Shown in pieces: positions 17,698-26,644 of a stretch of DNA of 64,000 nucleotides (its first letter is position 1; the number at the start of each line of letters is the position of its first letter). A program made the translations under genes and the position numbers. The notes beneath the pieces were generated by a model that had not been told where the DNA came from, did no database searches, and worked only from the letters and a program-made list of their open reading frames with translations. Where the stretch lies: assembly GCA_045226015.1 (NCBI GenBank), contig JBGVBY010000008.1, positions 75,129 to 139,128 on the forward strand, in the 5' to 3' direction. Source of the stretch: UBA2450 sp045226015 (lineage in GTDB: Bacteria; Bacillota_I; Bacilli_A; RFN20; CAG-826).

Positions 17698-18354
17698 ATG
17701 AGTGAAATAGACACAAATCGCGAGATTAAAGTAAGAGATGGTTTATGCTATCGCTTTTTTAAGAGATGCTTTGATATCTTCTTCTCTTTTCTTTTCTTGG
17801 TGACATTCTGTTGGCTCATTCTTTTGATTTTATTAATCAAATGGTTAGAAGATTTCCATCGTCCATGGTACGTTTCTAAACGTGTTGGAAAACACGGAAA
17901 AGAATTCAATTTCCATAAGATTCGTTCCATGAAGAAAAACGCTGATCTAGAAAAAGATGATCTAGTGAAGCAAGGACTTAACGAAGCTGATGGACCAGCG
18001 TTTAAAATGAAGAACGATCCACGCATCACTCCATTTGGTAAGTTCTTAAGAAAGACATCTTTAGATGAAGTGTTACAATTCTGGGATGTATTCCTTGGAA
18101 GAATGTCAATTGTTGGACCTCGCCCACCTCTTCCTGAAGAAGTGAAAAATTACACTGAATATCAAATGCATAGATTAGATGTTAAAGGTGGACTTGTCTG
18201 CTTATGGCAAATCACTAAAAACCGTAATAGTTTGTCATTTGATGAATGGGTGGAACTTGATATCAAATACATCGAAAATCGTTCCCTTTGGTACGACTTC
18301 AAAATATTAGTAAAAGCAGTGTGGTTCGTATTAACCGACCACTCAGGTGAATAA
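17698..18354 (+). CDS. Undecaprenyl-phosphate sugar phosphotransferase
   Basis: A 218-residue member of the bacterial sugar transferase family (WcaJ/WbaP/EpsL type), which starts glycan synthesis by moving a sugar-1-phosphate onto a lipid carrier at the inner face of the membrane. One hydrophobic re-entrant or membrane helix at about residues 28-48 is followed by the catalytic domain with FHKIRSM, DPRITPFGKFLRKTSLDE, the VFLGRMSIVGPRPPLPEE signature and a C-terminal W-rich segment. It has a short-leader promoter, TATAAT at 17681-17686, 11 bases before the ATG. With the two acyltransferases and the Wzy-like gene 37 kb on, it suggests an exopolysaccharide or glycolipid. Confidence 0.93.
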   Translation: MSEIDTNREIKVRDGLCYRFFKRCFDIFFSFLFLVTFCWLILLILLIKWLEDFHRPWYVSKRVGKHGKEFNFHKIRSMKKNADLEKDDLVKQGLNEADGPAFKMKNDPRITPFGKFLRKTSLDEVLQFWDVFLGRMSIVGPRPPLPEEVKNYTEYQMHRLDVKGGLVCLWQITKNRNSLSFDEWVELDIKYIENRSLWYDFKILVKAVWFVLTDHSGE

Positions 18355-18386
18355 AAAACGACAGTAGTTAATTCAACTGTCGTTTT
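18355..18386. terminator. Bidirectional terminator
   Basis: An 11-bp perfect inverted repeat (AAAACGACAGT and ACTGTCGTTTT) flanked by A and T runs on both sides. It serves the sugar transferase gene on the plus strand and the small membrane gene on the minus strand, whose stop codon lies at its edge. Confidence 0.88.
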
Positions 18387-18858
18387 ATTTTATTAAGTCT
18401 TTTAGCTCAACTGGCCTATTTTTAAACAAGAATAAATAGAGCAGATAAATTAAGCAGTTAGCGAATAGATATGAGCCAATAATAATAACCACAAGCATGG
18501 AGCATTTGATGGTTAATTCTTCTCTTAAGTAATAAGCAGAAATGCCTAAAGCGAGTAACCCTGCTCCAAAGACAGTCCCAACTATTACCGCGATTAAAGG
18601 AATATTATTAACATGACGATTATCGTTAAACGCAATCTTATAAAGATTAGATTCTTTTTTCCAACCTCTAAGAAGAAATCCTGTTTGCAAAATTATGACC
18701 GCAGCGGTTAGGACCATAGCGATTAAAGTAAGGGTCATTTCTTCTGGTTTTAGCTCTATAACTTTCCACACAGAAATAGAGGTTAACGCGAGGACTCCCA
18801 TAAGCAAAAAAGCACCCACTAAACGATACAAGACATTTTTGCGTTCTTCGAAATTCAT
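18385..18858 (-). CDS. Four-helix membrane protein of unknown function
   Basis: Not recognised. It is about 157 residues with hydrophobic segments near residues 13-31, 41-62, 88-111 and 119-143, a short basic linker, and a C-terminus reading FKNRPVELKDLIK. I take the ATG at 18858 (MNFEERKNVLYR) rather than upstream in-frame ATG codons, because a perfect TATAAT box lies exactly six bases before it and overlaps those upstream codons, so they would not be transcribed. It is divergent from the binding-protein gene of the maltodextrin locus, and the two promoters are only a few bases apart. Confidence 0.7.
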   Translation of the reverse strand: MNFEERKNVLYRLVGAFLLMGVLALTSISVWKVIELKPEEMTLTLIAMVLTAAVIILQTGFLLRGWKKESNLYKIAFNDNRHVNNIPLIAVIVGTVFGAGLLALGISAYYLREELTIKCSMLVVIIIGSYLFANCLIYLLYLFLFKNRPVELKDLIK

Positions 18859-18864
18859 GTGCAT

Positions 18865-18893
18865 ATTATAGCGCATTAAAAATTTAATTTCAC
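18865..18893 (-). promoter_or_regulatory. Promoter for the leaderless four-helix protein gene
   Basis: On the minus strand, GTGAAA (18888-18893), 17 bases, TATAAT (18865-18870), six bases, ATG. It decides the start codon. Confidence 0.65.
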
Positions 18894-18896
18894 GTA

Positions 18897-18925
18897 TTGC
18901 GTTCGCGTGGTTTAGAACTTATAAT
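18897..18925 (+). promoter_or_regulatory. Promoter of the maltodextrin/alpha-glucan locus
   Basis: TTGCGT (18897-18902) and a perfect TATAAT (18920-18925) with a 17-base spacer. Transcription should start near 18932, giving a leader of about 53 bases that contains an inverted repeat and then a Shine-Dalgarno (AGTAGGTAAAG). It lies back to back with the minus-strand promoter of the neighbouring gene. Confidence 0.7.
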
Positions 18926-18938
18926 TTTTTCATAAACA

Positions 18939-18959
18939 TCGTTATCGTTTGAATAACGA
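18939..18959 (+). promoter_or_regulatory. Inverted repeat, candidate repressor operator
   Basis: TCGTTAT, seven bases, ATAACGA: a perfect 7-bp inverted repeat centred about 17 bases downstream of the predicted transcription start. The position and symmetry suit a roadblock operator for a dimeric repressor such as a LacI-family sugar regulator; no regulator gene is in the window. Confidence 0.5.
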
Positions 18960-18984
18960 AATACTTATAAAGTAGGTAAAGCTT

Positions 18985-20859
18985 ATGAGAAAAAAACTTT
19001 TTAGTTTCTCGGTGTTAGCCGGTATTGGCTTGCTTGTTTTTGGTAGCTTTGGAATGACTGCCTGTTCTGATGACAGTGCTTTTAAAGCTGCAGAAGTTAG
19101 ACTAAGCAGCTATTCATTATCTATGGAAGTTGGAGAAAGCACACAATTACGTGTTTCTGTTTCTCCAAAGAACTACGCTAATGAAAGATTAGACTGGTAC
19201 ACCTCGAATGAGAACGTAGCTACTGTTAATGCTAGTGGCTATGTTTTTGCGGTTGGAGAAGGAACCGCAGTAGTTACAGCCTCTATTGCTGGAGGTAGAG
19301 CTCAATGCACCGTTACAGTCACTGATTCCGGTGGCGGCGGCGGAGGTGGCGGCGGTGATGTTGCCACATTTAGCATCAATCCAAAGAGCTTAACCGTCCA
19401 AGAAGAGTCTAGTAAAACTATTTCCGCGACTGTTACTCCAACAGGAACAAACGTTACATTCGTTGTTTCTGATGGTGCTCAATATGTCAGCTTAGCTCAA
19501 AACGGACTTAAGGCTACCGTTACTGGTCTTGCAAAAGGTAATGCAACCATTACTGTTACAGCAGACAACGGAAAACCTGCACAAGTTTGTAGAGTTGAAG
19601 TTACCGAAAAAGGTGGCGGCGGTGGAGGCGGAGATCTTCCAGAAGAAGATATCGGTGTTCCAACCAATTTAGGCTACGCTGGTAGTTATGTTATCGGATA
19701 TACTCCTGGTCAAGAAGCCGTCTTAAATACTCTTGTGTCTGAATTCAATAGACTCACACACAGCGCTATTTCTGTTACAGGTGTCAACTTCCCAGAAGAT
19801 AAGACTGCTGATAACGTTGGTAACGATCCAGACAACGCTCCTCACATTTTCCCATACGCATCAGACCAAACATTACGTCTATATTCTGGTCGTCTTATTA
19901 CAGAATTAACTCCAGAAGATGCTGCTTATATTGAAGAAACAATGGGTGAAGAAGCTTTAATGAACGCAACACTTAAAGGTGTTGGTAAACAAGTTGGCTT
20001 CCCATTTGCTTCCGATAATGGTTATGTCATGTACTATGACAAATCCAAAGTCACAGAATCACAAATTGATACCTTACAAGAATTATTTACAGTTGCTGGT
20101 AATTTAGATTGTAACGTTTGTTACGACCCAACTAACGGTTTCTATGGCGCTGGATTATTAATGAGTTACTCTGATAGAGACTTGTATGAAATCACCGTTA
20201 AAAAGAGTGGTTCCTATACCGCTAAAGGTCACTTCAGTGAAACCGATAAAGGACAAGGTTATGATGGCTTAGGTTTAGAAGGTGCTAAAGCTATGGCAAC
20301 TGTCTTCAGTTACGCTCCTGCTAAATCACCAGATATTCCTCTTGTTGATGAAACAGATACATTAGCAACAATCAACACAACTGCTGTTGCTGCTGAATAT
20401 AAGAGATCAATGGGTGAAAAATATGGTGTTGCACCATTACCATATATCTCTGATAATGATCAAACTAGATTAGGTGTTTACCTTGGATACAAATTCTATG
20501 GTATTAACGCTAAGAGAGCTGGCGACGAATATACTGCTACTGTTTTAACAAACATTTGTAAATTCTTAACCAGTGCATATGCACAAAAGATTCGTTATCA
20601 AATGGCGCTTGTTAAACCAACCGTCCTTGATCCAAACGTTCTTGCTCTTTGTGAAAACGAACCACACATTCAAGCTTTGAATAGACAAATCGCAGATGGT
20701 GGCACCGTTTCATTAGGCCCAGTTGATAGTAAACTTTGGAATGGTATTATGAACTGCGCTCAAAGCATTAAAGATGATGTCACAGCTGGTAATTATCCAA
20801 CTGATGCTACACTTCTTGGATATTTAGGTATTCTTGACACAGCTGTTAAAGTCAACTAG
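18985..20859 (+). CDS. Maltodextrin-type ABC transporter binding lipoprotein with Ig-like stalk
   Basis: A 624-residue lipoprotein that should capture alpha-glucan oligosaccharides outside the membrane for the importer encoded next. The lipobox is MTAC (Cys27). Two BIG2-type bacterial Ig-like domains follow (about residues 35-112 and 125-206, the first with WYTSNENVATVNASGYV), each ending in a glycine run of seven to nine residues. The C-terminal about 400 residues are a family 1 extracellular solute-binding fold (YVIGYTPGQEAVLNTLVSEF, then PFASDNGYVMYYDKSKV). Placing Ig-like domains before the binding domain is unusual; it may raise the receptor above the membrane. MalF and MalG follow. The precise sugar is inferred from the GH13 neighbours. 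Confidence 0.85.
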   Translation: MRKKLFSFSVLAGIGLLVFGSFGMTACSDDSAFKAAEVRLSSYSLSMEVGESTQLRVSVSPKNYANERLDWYTSNENVATVNASGYVFAVGEGTAVVTASIAGGRAQCTVTVTDSGGGGGGGGGDVATFSINPKSLTVQEESSKTISATVTPTGTNVTFVVSDGAQYVSLAQNGLKATVTGLAKGNATITVTADNGKPAQVCRVEVTEKGGGGGGGDLPEEDIGVPTNLGYAGSYVIGYTPGQEAVLNTLVSEFNRLTHSAISVTGVNFPEDKTADNVGNDPDNAPHIFPYASDQTLRLYSGRLITELTPEDAAYIEETMGEEALMNATLKGVGKQVGFPFASDNGYVMYYDKSKVTESQIDTLQELFTVAGNLDCNVCYDPTNGFYGAGLLMSYSDRDLYEITVKKSGSYTAKGHFSETDKGQGYDGLGLEGAKAMATVFSYAPAKSPDIPLVDETDTLATINTTAVAAEYKRSMGEKYGVAPLPYISDNDQTRLGVYLGYKFYGINAKRAGDEYTATVLTNICKFLTSAYAQKIRYQMALVKPTVLDPNVLALCENEPHIQALNRQIADGGTVSLGPVDSKLWNGIMNCAQSIKDDVTAGNYPTDATLLGYLGILDTAVKVN

Positions 20860-20869
20860 GTAACAAATT

Positions 20870-22405
20870 ATGACAAAAATTCAATATTTATCTCTTTCTA
20901 AAAGCGAAAGAATCTTGGTGAATATTGGCGAATCTATTAAAGGAATCGGCAAAGGAATCGCAAACTTCTTCAAGGGCATTCCTTTTGCATTACTTAAACT
21001 TTGGCATAAGATCTGTGCACCTTTCCGTACTTTAAGAGATGCATTCTCTAAAGGTACATGGCTCACAAGAGGAAACTTCCTAATCTTTGGTTTCTCGCAA
21101 TTCTTCCACAAAGAGATTGCTAGAGGATTCTTATATTTACTATATGAAGTAGTATTTATATGGTATTTCATCAAAGTAGGTATTCCTAGCTTTGCTAAAT
21201 TAGGTACATTAGGTACATTTAACGCGAGTAGTACCGCAATCTCTAATCCATCTACTGGTAGAGGTATTCAAATTGGAGTTGGTGATGATTCTTTCCAAAT
21301 CTTACTTTACTCAATCGTTACTATCTTGCTCTTAGTCTTATTTGTTGTACTTTGGTACCTTTCAATTAGAGACGCGAAATCACTTCAAGATAATCGCTCT
21401 GTTGGTAAACTCTCTAAGAATTCACAATTCTTTACTGACTTACTCAACAAAAAATATCACACATTATTACTTGCTGTTCCACTCGTTGGACTCGTAGCGT
21501 TTACTGTTATTCCAGTTATCTTTATGATCGTTACTGGATTTACAAACTATAGTAAAACTCACGACGTCTTATTTGACTGGGTCGGATTTGATAACTTCAA
21601 TGTCTTATTCTCCGGCACTGGTGGAGATAGCCAAGTTGTACAAGTATTCCTTAGAATTTTAGCTTGGACACTTTTATGGGCGTTAATCGCTACATTTACC
21701 AACTACTTCTTAGGAATGGTTGTTGCCTTATTAATTAATAAAAAAGGCATTAAACTTAAAAAACTTTGGAGAACAGTTTTAATCCTTACCATCGCTGTTC
21801 CTCAATTCGTTTCGTTACTACTTATTAACCGTATGCTTTCTGATACTGGTTATCTTAACGGATTATTCGTTAAGTGGGGCTGGGTCAAACAAGGCTATAC
21901 CGCGTTTGATAACGTAACATTCGCACGTATCCTTATTATTATTGTTAATATGTGGGTAGGCGTGCCTTACACGATGCTTATTTGTTCAGGTATCTTAATG
22001 AACATCCCTGAAGACTTATATGAATCCGCTCGTATTGACGGCGCTTCATCCTTCAAGATGTATACATCTATTACCCTTCCTTACATGTTATTTATTACCT
22101 TCCCGTACTTGCTATCGCAATTCGTCGGTAATATTAATAACTTCAATATCATTTACCTCTTATCTCAAGGTGCTCCTCTCTTCTCTAAGAGTGGAATCAA
22201 CATCCCTGAATCCTTTGGTGGTCAAACAGTTGGTGAAACCGACCTTCTTATCACCTGGATTTATAAGATGAGTATGCAAGGTGATGATAAGAACTACGCT
22301 TTAGCGTGTGTCCTTGGATTATTGGTCTTCGTAGTTATCGCTACATTATCACTTATCTTCTACGGACGTAGTAATTCTGTTAAGAATGAGGAGGATTTCC
22401 AATAA
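20870..22405 (+). CDS. malF: Maltodextrin ABC transporter permease, MalF type
   Basis: A 511-residue membrane subunit of a carbohydrate uptake-1 importer. The N-terminal about 190 residues add an amphipathic region (repeated KGIGKGIANFFKGI-like segment) and two or three extra helices, making it as long as enteric MalF and longer than most Bacilli homologues. The binding-protein-dependent transport domain follows with the EAA loop ESARIDGASSFKMYTSITLP, where the ATPase docks. It begins 10 bases after the binding-protein stop and its stop overlaps the next start by one base (TAATG), so the permeases are coupled. It pairs with the MalG-type protein downstream. Confidence 0.92.
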   Translation: MTKIQYLSLSKSERILVNIGESIKGIGKGIANFFKGIPFALLKLWHKICAPFRTLRDAFSKGTWLTRGNFLIFGFSQFFHKEIARGFLYLLYEVVFIWYFIKVGIPSFAKLGTLGTFNASSTAISNPSTGRGIQIGVGDDSFQILLYSIVTILLLVLFVVLWYLSIRDAKSLQDNRSVGKLSKNSQFFTDLLNKKYHTLLLAVPLVGLVAFTVIPVIFMIVTGFTNYSKTHDVLFDWVGFDNFNVLFSGTGGDSQVVQVFLRILAWTLLWALIATFTNYFLGMVVALLINKKGIKLKKLWRTVLILTIAVPQFVSLLLINRMLSDTGYLNGLFVKWGWVKQGYTAFDNVTFARILIIIVNMWVGVPYTMLICSGILMNIPEDLYESARIDGASSFKMYTSITLPYMLFITFPYLLSQFVGNINNFNIIYLLSQGAPLFSKSGINIPESFGGQTVGETDLLITWIYKMSMQGDDKNYALACVLGLLVFVVIATLSLIFYGRSNSVKNEEDFQ

Positions 22406-23283
22406 TGGCTGAAAAACATTTTGCGAGTAAACGTTTTGCAGAAAAAAGCCAAAGAGTGTTGGTTTACGCAATCCTAACCGTCATTTCTATCGTTTGGTTA
22501 TTCCCATTCGTTTATTTGATCTTCCAATCATTCATCAAAATCCCAAGCTCTGCTCAATTTATTCCAAAAGCAGGCAACTGGACTTTGGACAATTACAAGA
22601 ACTTATCAAGTTCAACCTCACCATTCTTTGATTGGTGGCTCAATAACTTCATTATCGCGTTCTTTACTGCGGCGATTCAAACAGTCTTAGTCTTAATGAC
22701 TGCTTATGCATTAAGTAGACTTAGATTCACTGGTAGACAAGGTTTAATGAAATTAATCCTTATCCTTGGTATGTTCCCAGGATTCTTAGGAATGTTAGTT
22801 ATCTATTTCATTCTTAAATTATTAGGATTAAATACATCGGTATATTCACTTATTCTTGTTTACACCGCGAGTAGTGCGATGAGTTATTACATTGCAAAAG
22901 GCTTCTTCGATACGATTCCAAAATCACTTGATGAAGCGGTCTTAATTGATGGAGGAAGTAAGAACACTGTCTTCTGGCAAATCATTCTTCCACTTTCAAA
23001 ACCAATTATTATTTACACAATCTTAGTTTCATTCACAGGTCCATGGGGCGACTTCATGTTTGGTAACTACATCAGAATTGCTGGTGGTTTAAAGGCTGAT
23101 CAATATACAGTTGCTGTTGGTCTAAAGATGTTAGCTGATGGTGAAATTAAGAGCACGATGGCAACGGACTATGGAACATTCTGTGCTGGTGCTGTCTTGG
23201 TATCAATACCAATTACCGCATTATTCTTCTGGCTACAAAGATACTACGTCGAAGGTATTGCCGGCGGAGCGGTTAAAGGTTAA
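22405..23283 (+). CDS. malG: Maltodextrin ABC transporter permease, MalG type
   Basis: The second membrane subunit, 292 residues with six predicted helices, the usual length for MalG. The first helix (VYAILTVISIVWLFPFVYLI) is followed by a periplasmic-type loop and the transport domain; the EAA loop reads KSLDEAVLIDGGSKNTVFWQ. The C-terminus ends RYYVEGIAGGAVKG, the typical GAxKG tail that enters the ATPase in this family. A one-base overlap with malF and GAGGAGG upstream indicate tight coupling. The ATPase gene starts 18 bases later with GGAGG. Confidence 0.94.
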   Translation: MAEKHFASKRFAEKSQRVLVYAILTVISIVWLFPFVYLIFQSFIKIPSSAQFIPKAGNWTLDNYKNLSSSTSPFFDWWLNNFIIAFFTAAIQTVLVLMTAYALSRLRFTGRQGLMKLILILGMFPGFLGMLVIYFILKLLGLNTSVYSLILVYTASSAMSYYIAKGFFDTIPKSLDEAVLIDGGSKNTVFWQIILPLSKPIIIYTILVSFTGPWGDFMFGNYIRIAGGLKADQYTVAVGLKMLADGEIKSTMATDYGTFCAGAVLVSIPITALFFWLQRYYVEGIAGGAVKG

Positions 23284-23301
23284 TAGGAGGTAGTCAAACA
23301 T

Positions 23302-25857
23302 ATGGCTTCACTAAAATTAGAACACATTTACAAGGTATATCCTAACGGACATAAAGCTGTTAGTGACTTTAACATGAACATTAAAGACGGTGAATTTATC
23401 GTCTTCGTCGGTCCTTCTGGTTGTGGTAAATCTACTACACTTAGAATGATTGCTGGTCTAGAAGATATCTCTAGTGGTGAACTTTATATCGGCGACACTC
23501 TTGTTAACGATATGCAACCAAAAGATAGAGATATCGCAATGGTTTTCCAAAACTACGCTCTTTATCCACATATGACTGTTTATGAAAACATGGCCTTTGG
23601 TCTTAAATTACGTAAGATTCCAAGAGCCGAAATTCATGAAAAAGTAATGTGGGCTGCAGACGTTTTAGGTTTAACTGATTATCTAGACAGAAAACCAAAA
23701 GCGATGTCTGGTGGACAACGTCAACGTGTCTCTTTAGGTAGAGCGATTCTTCGTAACCCTAAAGTTATGCTTCTTGACGAACCATTATCTAACTTAGACG
23801 CGAAATTAAGAGGTCAAATGAGAAGCATGATCTCTAAGCTACATCAACAATTAAAGACAACATTTATTTATGTTACTCACGACCAAGTCGAAGCTATGAC
23901 TCTTGGTACCCGTGTTGTTGTTATGAAACTTGGAAGAGTGCAACAAATCGATGCACCTCAAAACTTATATGATCACCCAATCAATAAATTCGTCGCTGGA
24001 TTTATTGGAACTCCACAAATGAACTTCTTCAATGTCACATTAAAAGAAGAAAAAGATCATGTCGCAGTCAATTGGAGTGATTGTGAACAACCTGCATTAA
24101 GACTTTCTAAACAACAAGTCCTTAAAGCAGAAAAGAAATACTTACAAGGTGAATTACCAATTATCTTAGGCTTCAGATGTGAAGCAATTTCCGCTGAAGA
24201 AGAAGAACTTGCTAAAGGTGATAATATTGTCGATGTTACCATCTCTCACTTTGAAGAACTTGGTAATGAAACACTTATTTACGGTGACTTAAAAGAAATC
24301 GAAGGCTTAGGTGGAGAATCTAAGACTGCGGTTATTATTAAAGCCCCAAGCAAGATGGGACGTGTCCCAGGAGACGTTATTAAGGCAAGAGTCGACGTTG
24401 AAAGAATTCACTTATTCGACGCTGAAACCGAAATGACAATTATTCCTCCAGTCCCAGATCATAACGTTTTACCAGTTTCTGTCCTCAATAATAAGATGGA
24501 TCTCTTCGGTAGTGCTTCTAAACCAGAAGCTATCCCAGTGGATTATCTTGAAAACGGAACCATTTCCTTACCTCTTGATGCGGTTAAGGTTGGTGAAGGC
24601 GATGTCGCTGCTAAAGTTATCTTAGTAGAAGAACACGAAGAAGCGCGTATTGCCTTAGTCGAAGCTGATAAGAAACAATTATTTGTTATCGTTGATGAAA
24701 AAGTTAAAGAAGGCGATAAGATTAAATTTTCTGTTGATTACTCTAGAGCAACCTTTAGAGACGCAGAAGGTAAAGTCGTTGCCTCTCCTTTAGCGGACCG
24801 CGATAACTTATTCGCTACTTTCGTCAATCTTAAGACTGCAATGGAAGTTACTCAAAACCAAGAATTCACTGCTTTAAAAGAAGCTAGAGTGAACAAAGTC
24901 TTACAAAGATATGAAGGTATCGAAGCTGATTTTGCCGCTAGAAAAGAAAAAGCTTTAGAAGAAGCGAATGCTGCTCAAGCTGAAAAAGCTGCTCAAGTTC
25001 CTGAAAAACAAGCAGAACTTAACCAAAAGAAAGCTGAAGCAAACAAAAAGATTGCCGAACTCAAAGCTGAATACAAGGCAAATAACGCGGAAGCAAAACA
25101 AAAACATAAACAACTCTATAAAGATGAGATGGCCGCTATTAACGAGCAATATCGTAAGATGTGGGAAGACGAAAAACGTGATTATAAGCAATCAATGGCG
25201 AATAACCGCGATAAAGACACAAGACGTCAACGTCGTTTAAGCTACTCCATCTTTAAAGAGAGCTTCCCTCAAATGAAAGCTAATGATATTGAAAGAAAGA
25301 CAAATTCATTAGATTTCGAGAAGGAAACAGAACTTAACTCTATCAAAGCAAAATTCACTCAAGGAAGAAACGCTCTTAGAGATCAAATTAAATATGATGA
25401 AATGAACTTTAAGAATGAATATTTCCCAGTCCAAAAAGTGACTAAGGATTTTGCCTTAGAAGAGAAAGAACTCTATAAGAAAAAGGCAGATGAATTATTA
25501 CATGCTCAACTTGTCTTCTTCTTTAAGTTCGAAGAAAAATATTTACAAATTCCTGATGATATCACCAAGAGAATCATTCAAGGTTTAGGTAATAGAGTGT
25601 TCTCTAAGACATTCAGAATCGAAGTTCCACATAATGGATTTGTCGAAGATCCAGCAGGTATGGAATTCAAAGTCGTTTCTGATATCAACTATGGAGACAC
25701 CAAACTCCTTAAATGTAATGGTGAATTATTCGGAGAAAAAGTCTCGGTCTATATTAAGAAAGAAAGAGAGCTTCAACTCGGTGAAGTCGTACATTTGAAC
25801 CCAGTTCTTGAACAAACTCAAATTTACGAAGACGAATTGAACATTAGGTTGTACTAA
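23302..25857 (+). CDS. Extended MalK/MsmX-type sugar ABC ATPase with coiled-coil tail
   Basis: Drives the sugar importer. Residues 1-235 are a standard ABC domain: Walker A GPSGCGKST (Lys43), signature MSGGQRQRVSLG (from residue 135), Walker B MLLDEPLSNLD (Asp159, Glu160), and a switch His in YVTHDQVEAM. A normal TOBE regulatory region follows to about 385. The protein then continues to 851 residues, more than twice the usual 370: a second TOBE-like stretch (about 400-490, ending KIKFSVDYSRATF), a long Lys/Glu/Ala-rich coiled coil (about 510-730) and a last beta-rich segment (about 750-851). The frame is continuous with no frameshift. The tail's job is unknown; it may tether or regulate the transporter. 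Confidence 0.9.
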   Translation: MASLKLEHIYKVYPNGHKAVSDFNMNIKDGEFIVFVGPSGCGKSTTLRMIAGLEDISSGELYIGDTLVNDMQPKDRDIAMVFQNYALYPHMTVYENMAFGLKLRKIPRAEIHEKVMWAADVLGLTDYLDRKPKAMSGGQRQRVSLGRAILRNPKVMLLDEPLSNLDAKLRGQMRSMISKLHQQLKTTFIYVTHDQVEAMTLGTRVVVMKLGRVQQIDAPQNLYDHPINKFVAGFIGTPQMNFFNVTLKEEKDHVAVNWSDCEQPALRLSKQQVLKAEKKYLQGELPIILGFRCEAISAEEEELAKGDNIVDVTISHFEELGNETLIYGDLKEIEGLGGESKTAVIIKAPSKMGRVPGDVIKARVDVERIHLFDAETEMTIIPPVPDHNVLPVSVLNNKMDLFGSASKPEAIPVDYLENGTISLPLDAVKVGEGDVAAKVILVEEHEEARIALVEADKKQLFVIVDEKVKEGDKIKFSVDYSRATFRDAEGKVVASPLADRDNLFATFVNLKTAMEVTQNQEFTALKEARVNKVLQRYEGIEADFAARKEKALEEANAAQAEKAAQVPEKQAELNQKKAEANKKIAELKAEYKANNAEAKQKHKQLYKDEMAAINEQYRKMWEDEKRDYKQSMANNRDKDTRRQRRLSYSIFKESFPQMKANDIERKTNSLDFEKETELNSIKAKFTQGRNALRDQIKYDEMNFKNEYFPVQKVTKDFALEEKELYKKKADELLHAQLVFFFKFEEKYLQIPDDITKRIIQGLGNRVFSKTFRIEVPHNGFVEDPAGMEFKVVSDINYGDTKLLKCNGELFGEKVSVYIKKERELQLGEVVHLNPVLEQTQIYEDELNIRLY

Positions 25858-25858
25858 T

Positions 25859-26644
25859 ATGAAGAAAAGATTCGCTGCTCTAATCTTAGCTCCACTTATC
25901 CTTGCTAGCTGTGGCCAAAAGGGTATTGGTTTTGATTCGCTTGCAATAAAAATTGCAACGATTGAGAAAAGCGATTTACATCCTTATTACCGTGTAGTGG
26001 GTGTTCTTGACTTCAATAACTCTGTTACAGAAGTTGATGCCTTATTTGATCAAATGCCAAACGGAACAACTTTCGTTCCATATTCTCGATTCAATGAAGG
26101 TTTCTACTTACCAATGTACGATGTTGGTAATGAAGATGATGTTCTTTACTACCAAATCGCTAGTAGAAGTTATTGGTTATGCATTCCACTAAAAATAGAC
26201 CGTGAGAACTTCCTTGTTTTTGATGAAGAGGGAGTTATGAATCCAACATGTGTTTTCGCTAATATTCGCGAAACAATTCTTAGCTGGTATGGTGGAGTAG
26301 GTTCTGCTAACCCAAGTAGTTGTTATCTCTATTACGAATTCCTTCCAAACGGAGGATTTGCAATTGCAGGAGATAAAGTCCATACATCTGTGACTATTGA
26401 TAACTACCCATGTTATCCAGACACTGATAGTCCATATCAACCATGGAATAAAAACTATAATGCTTTCCCAGCGAGAAACAACAAAGTTGATGGAAAGTTT
26501 AATATCCGCTTTGAATATGACGCAAACGGATGGCTCAAGAGAGAATATCTTGCTTCAATCGATTACGATTATAGTAAGGCCTCCTATAGTCAAGTTTGCT
26601 TAGAAAGCAGATACTATTATCAAAACGAAGACGTAACATGGTAA
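25859..26644 (+). CDS. Lipoprotein of unknown function in the alpha-glucan locus (261 aa)
   Basis: Not recognised. The signal peptide ends in LASC (Cys18). The mature protein is aromatic-rich, with many Tyr and Trp, for example WLCIPLKIDRENF and YYEFLPNGGFAIAG, and has a mixed strand pattern; no known domain stands out. It starts one base after the MalK-type gene stop and overlaps the next lipoprotein gene by seven bases, so it is certainly in the operon. Aromatic patches on an exposed lipoprotein in a starch locus suggest carbohydrate contact, but this is inference. Confidence 0.72.
   Translation: MKKRFAALILAPLILASCGQKGIGFDSLAIKIATIEKSDLHPYYRVVGVLDFNNSVTEVDALFDQMPNGTTFVPYSRFNEGFYLPMYDVGNEDDVLYYQIASRSYWLCIPLKIDRENFLVFDEEGVMNPTCVFANIRETILSWYGGVGSANPSSCYLYYEFLPNGGFAIAGDKVHTSVTIDNYPCYPDTDSPYQPWNKNYNAFPARNNKVDGKFNIRFEYDANGWLKREYLASIDYDYSKASYSQVCLESRYYYQNEDVTW

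Noticed and set aside
24955..25240. Separate genes overlapping the coiled-coil part of the MalK-type gene
   Set aside because: These frames arise on both strands from the Lys/Glu-rich, low-complexity codons of the coiled coil and have no ribosome sites.
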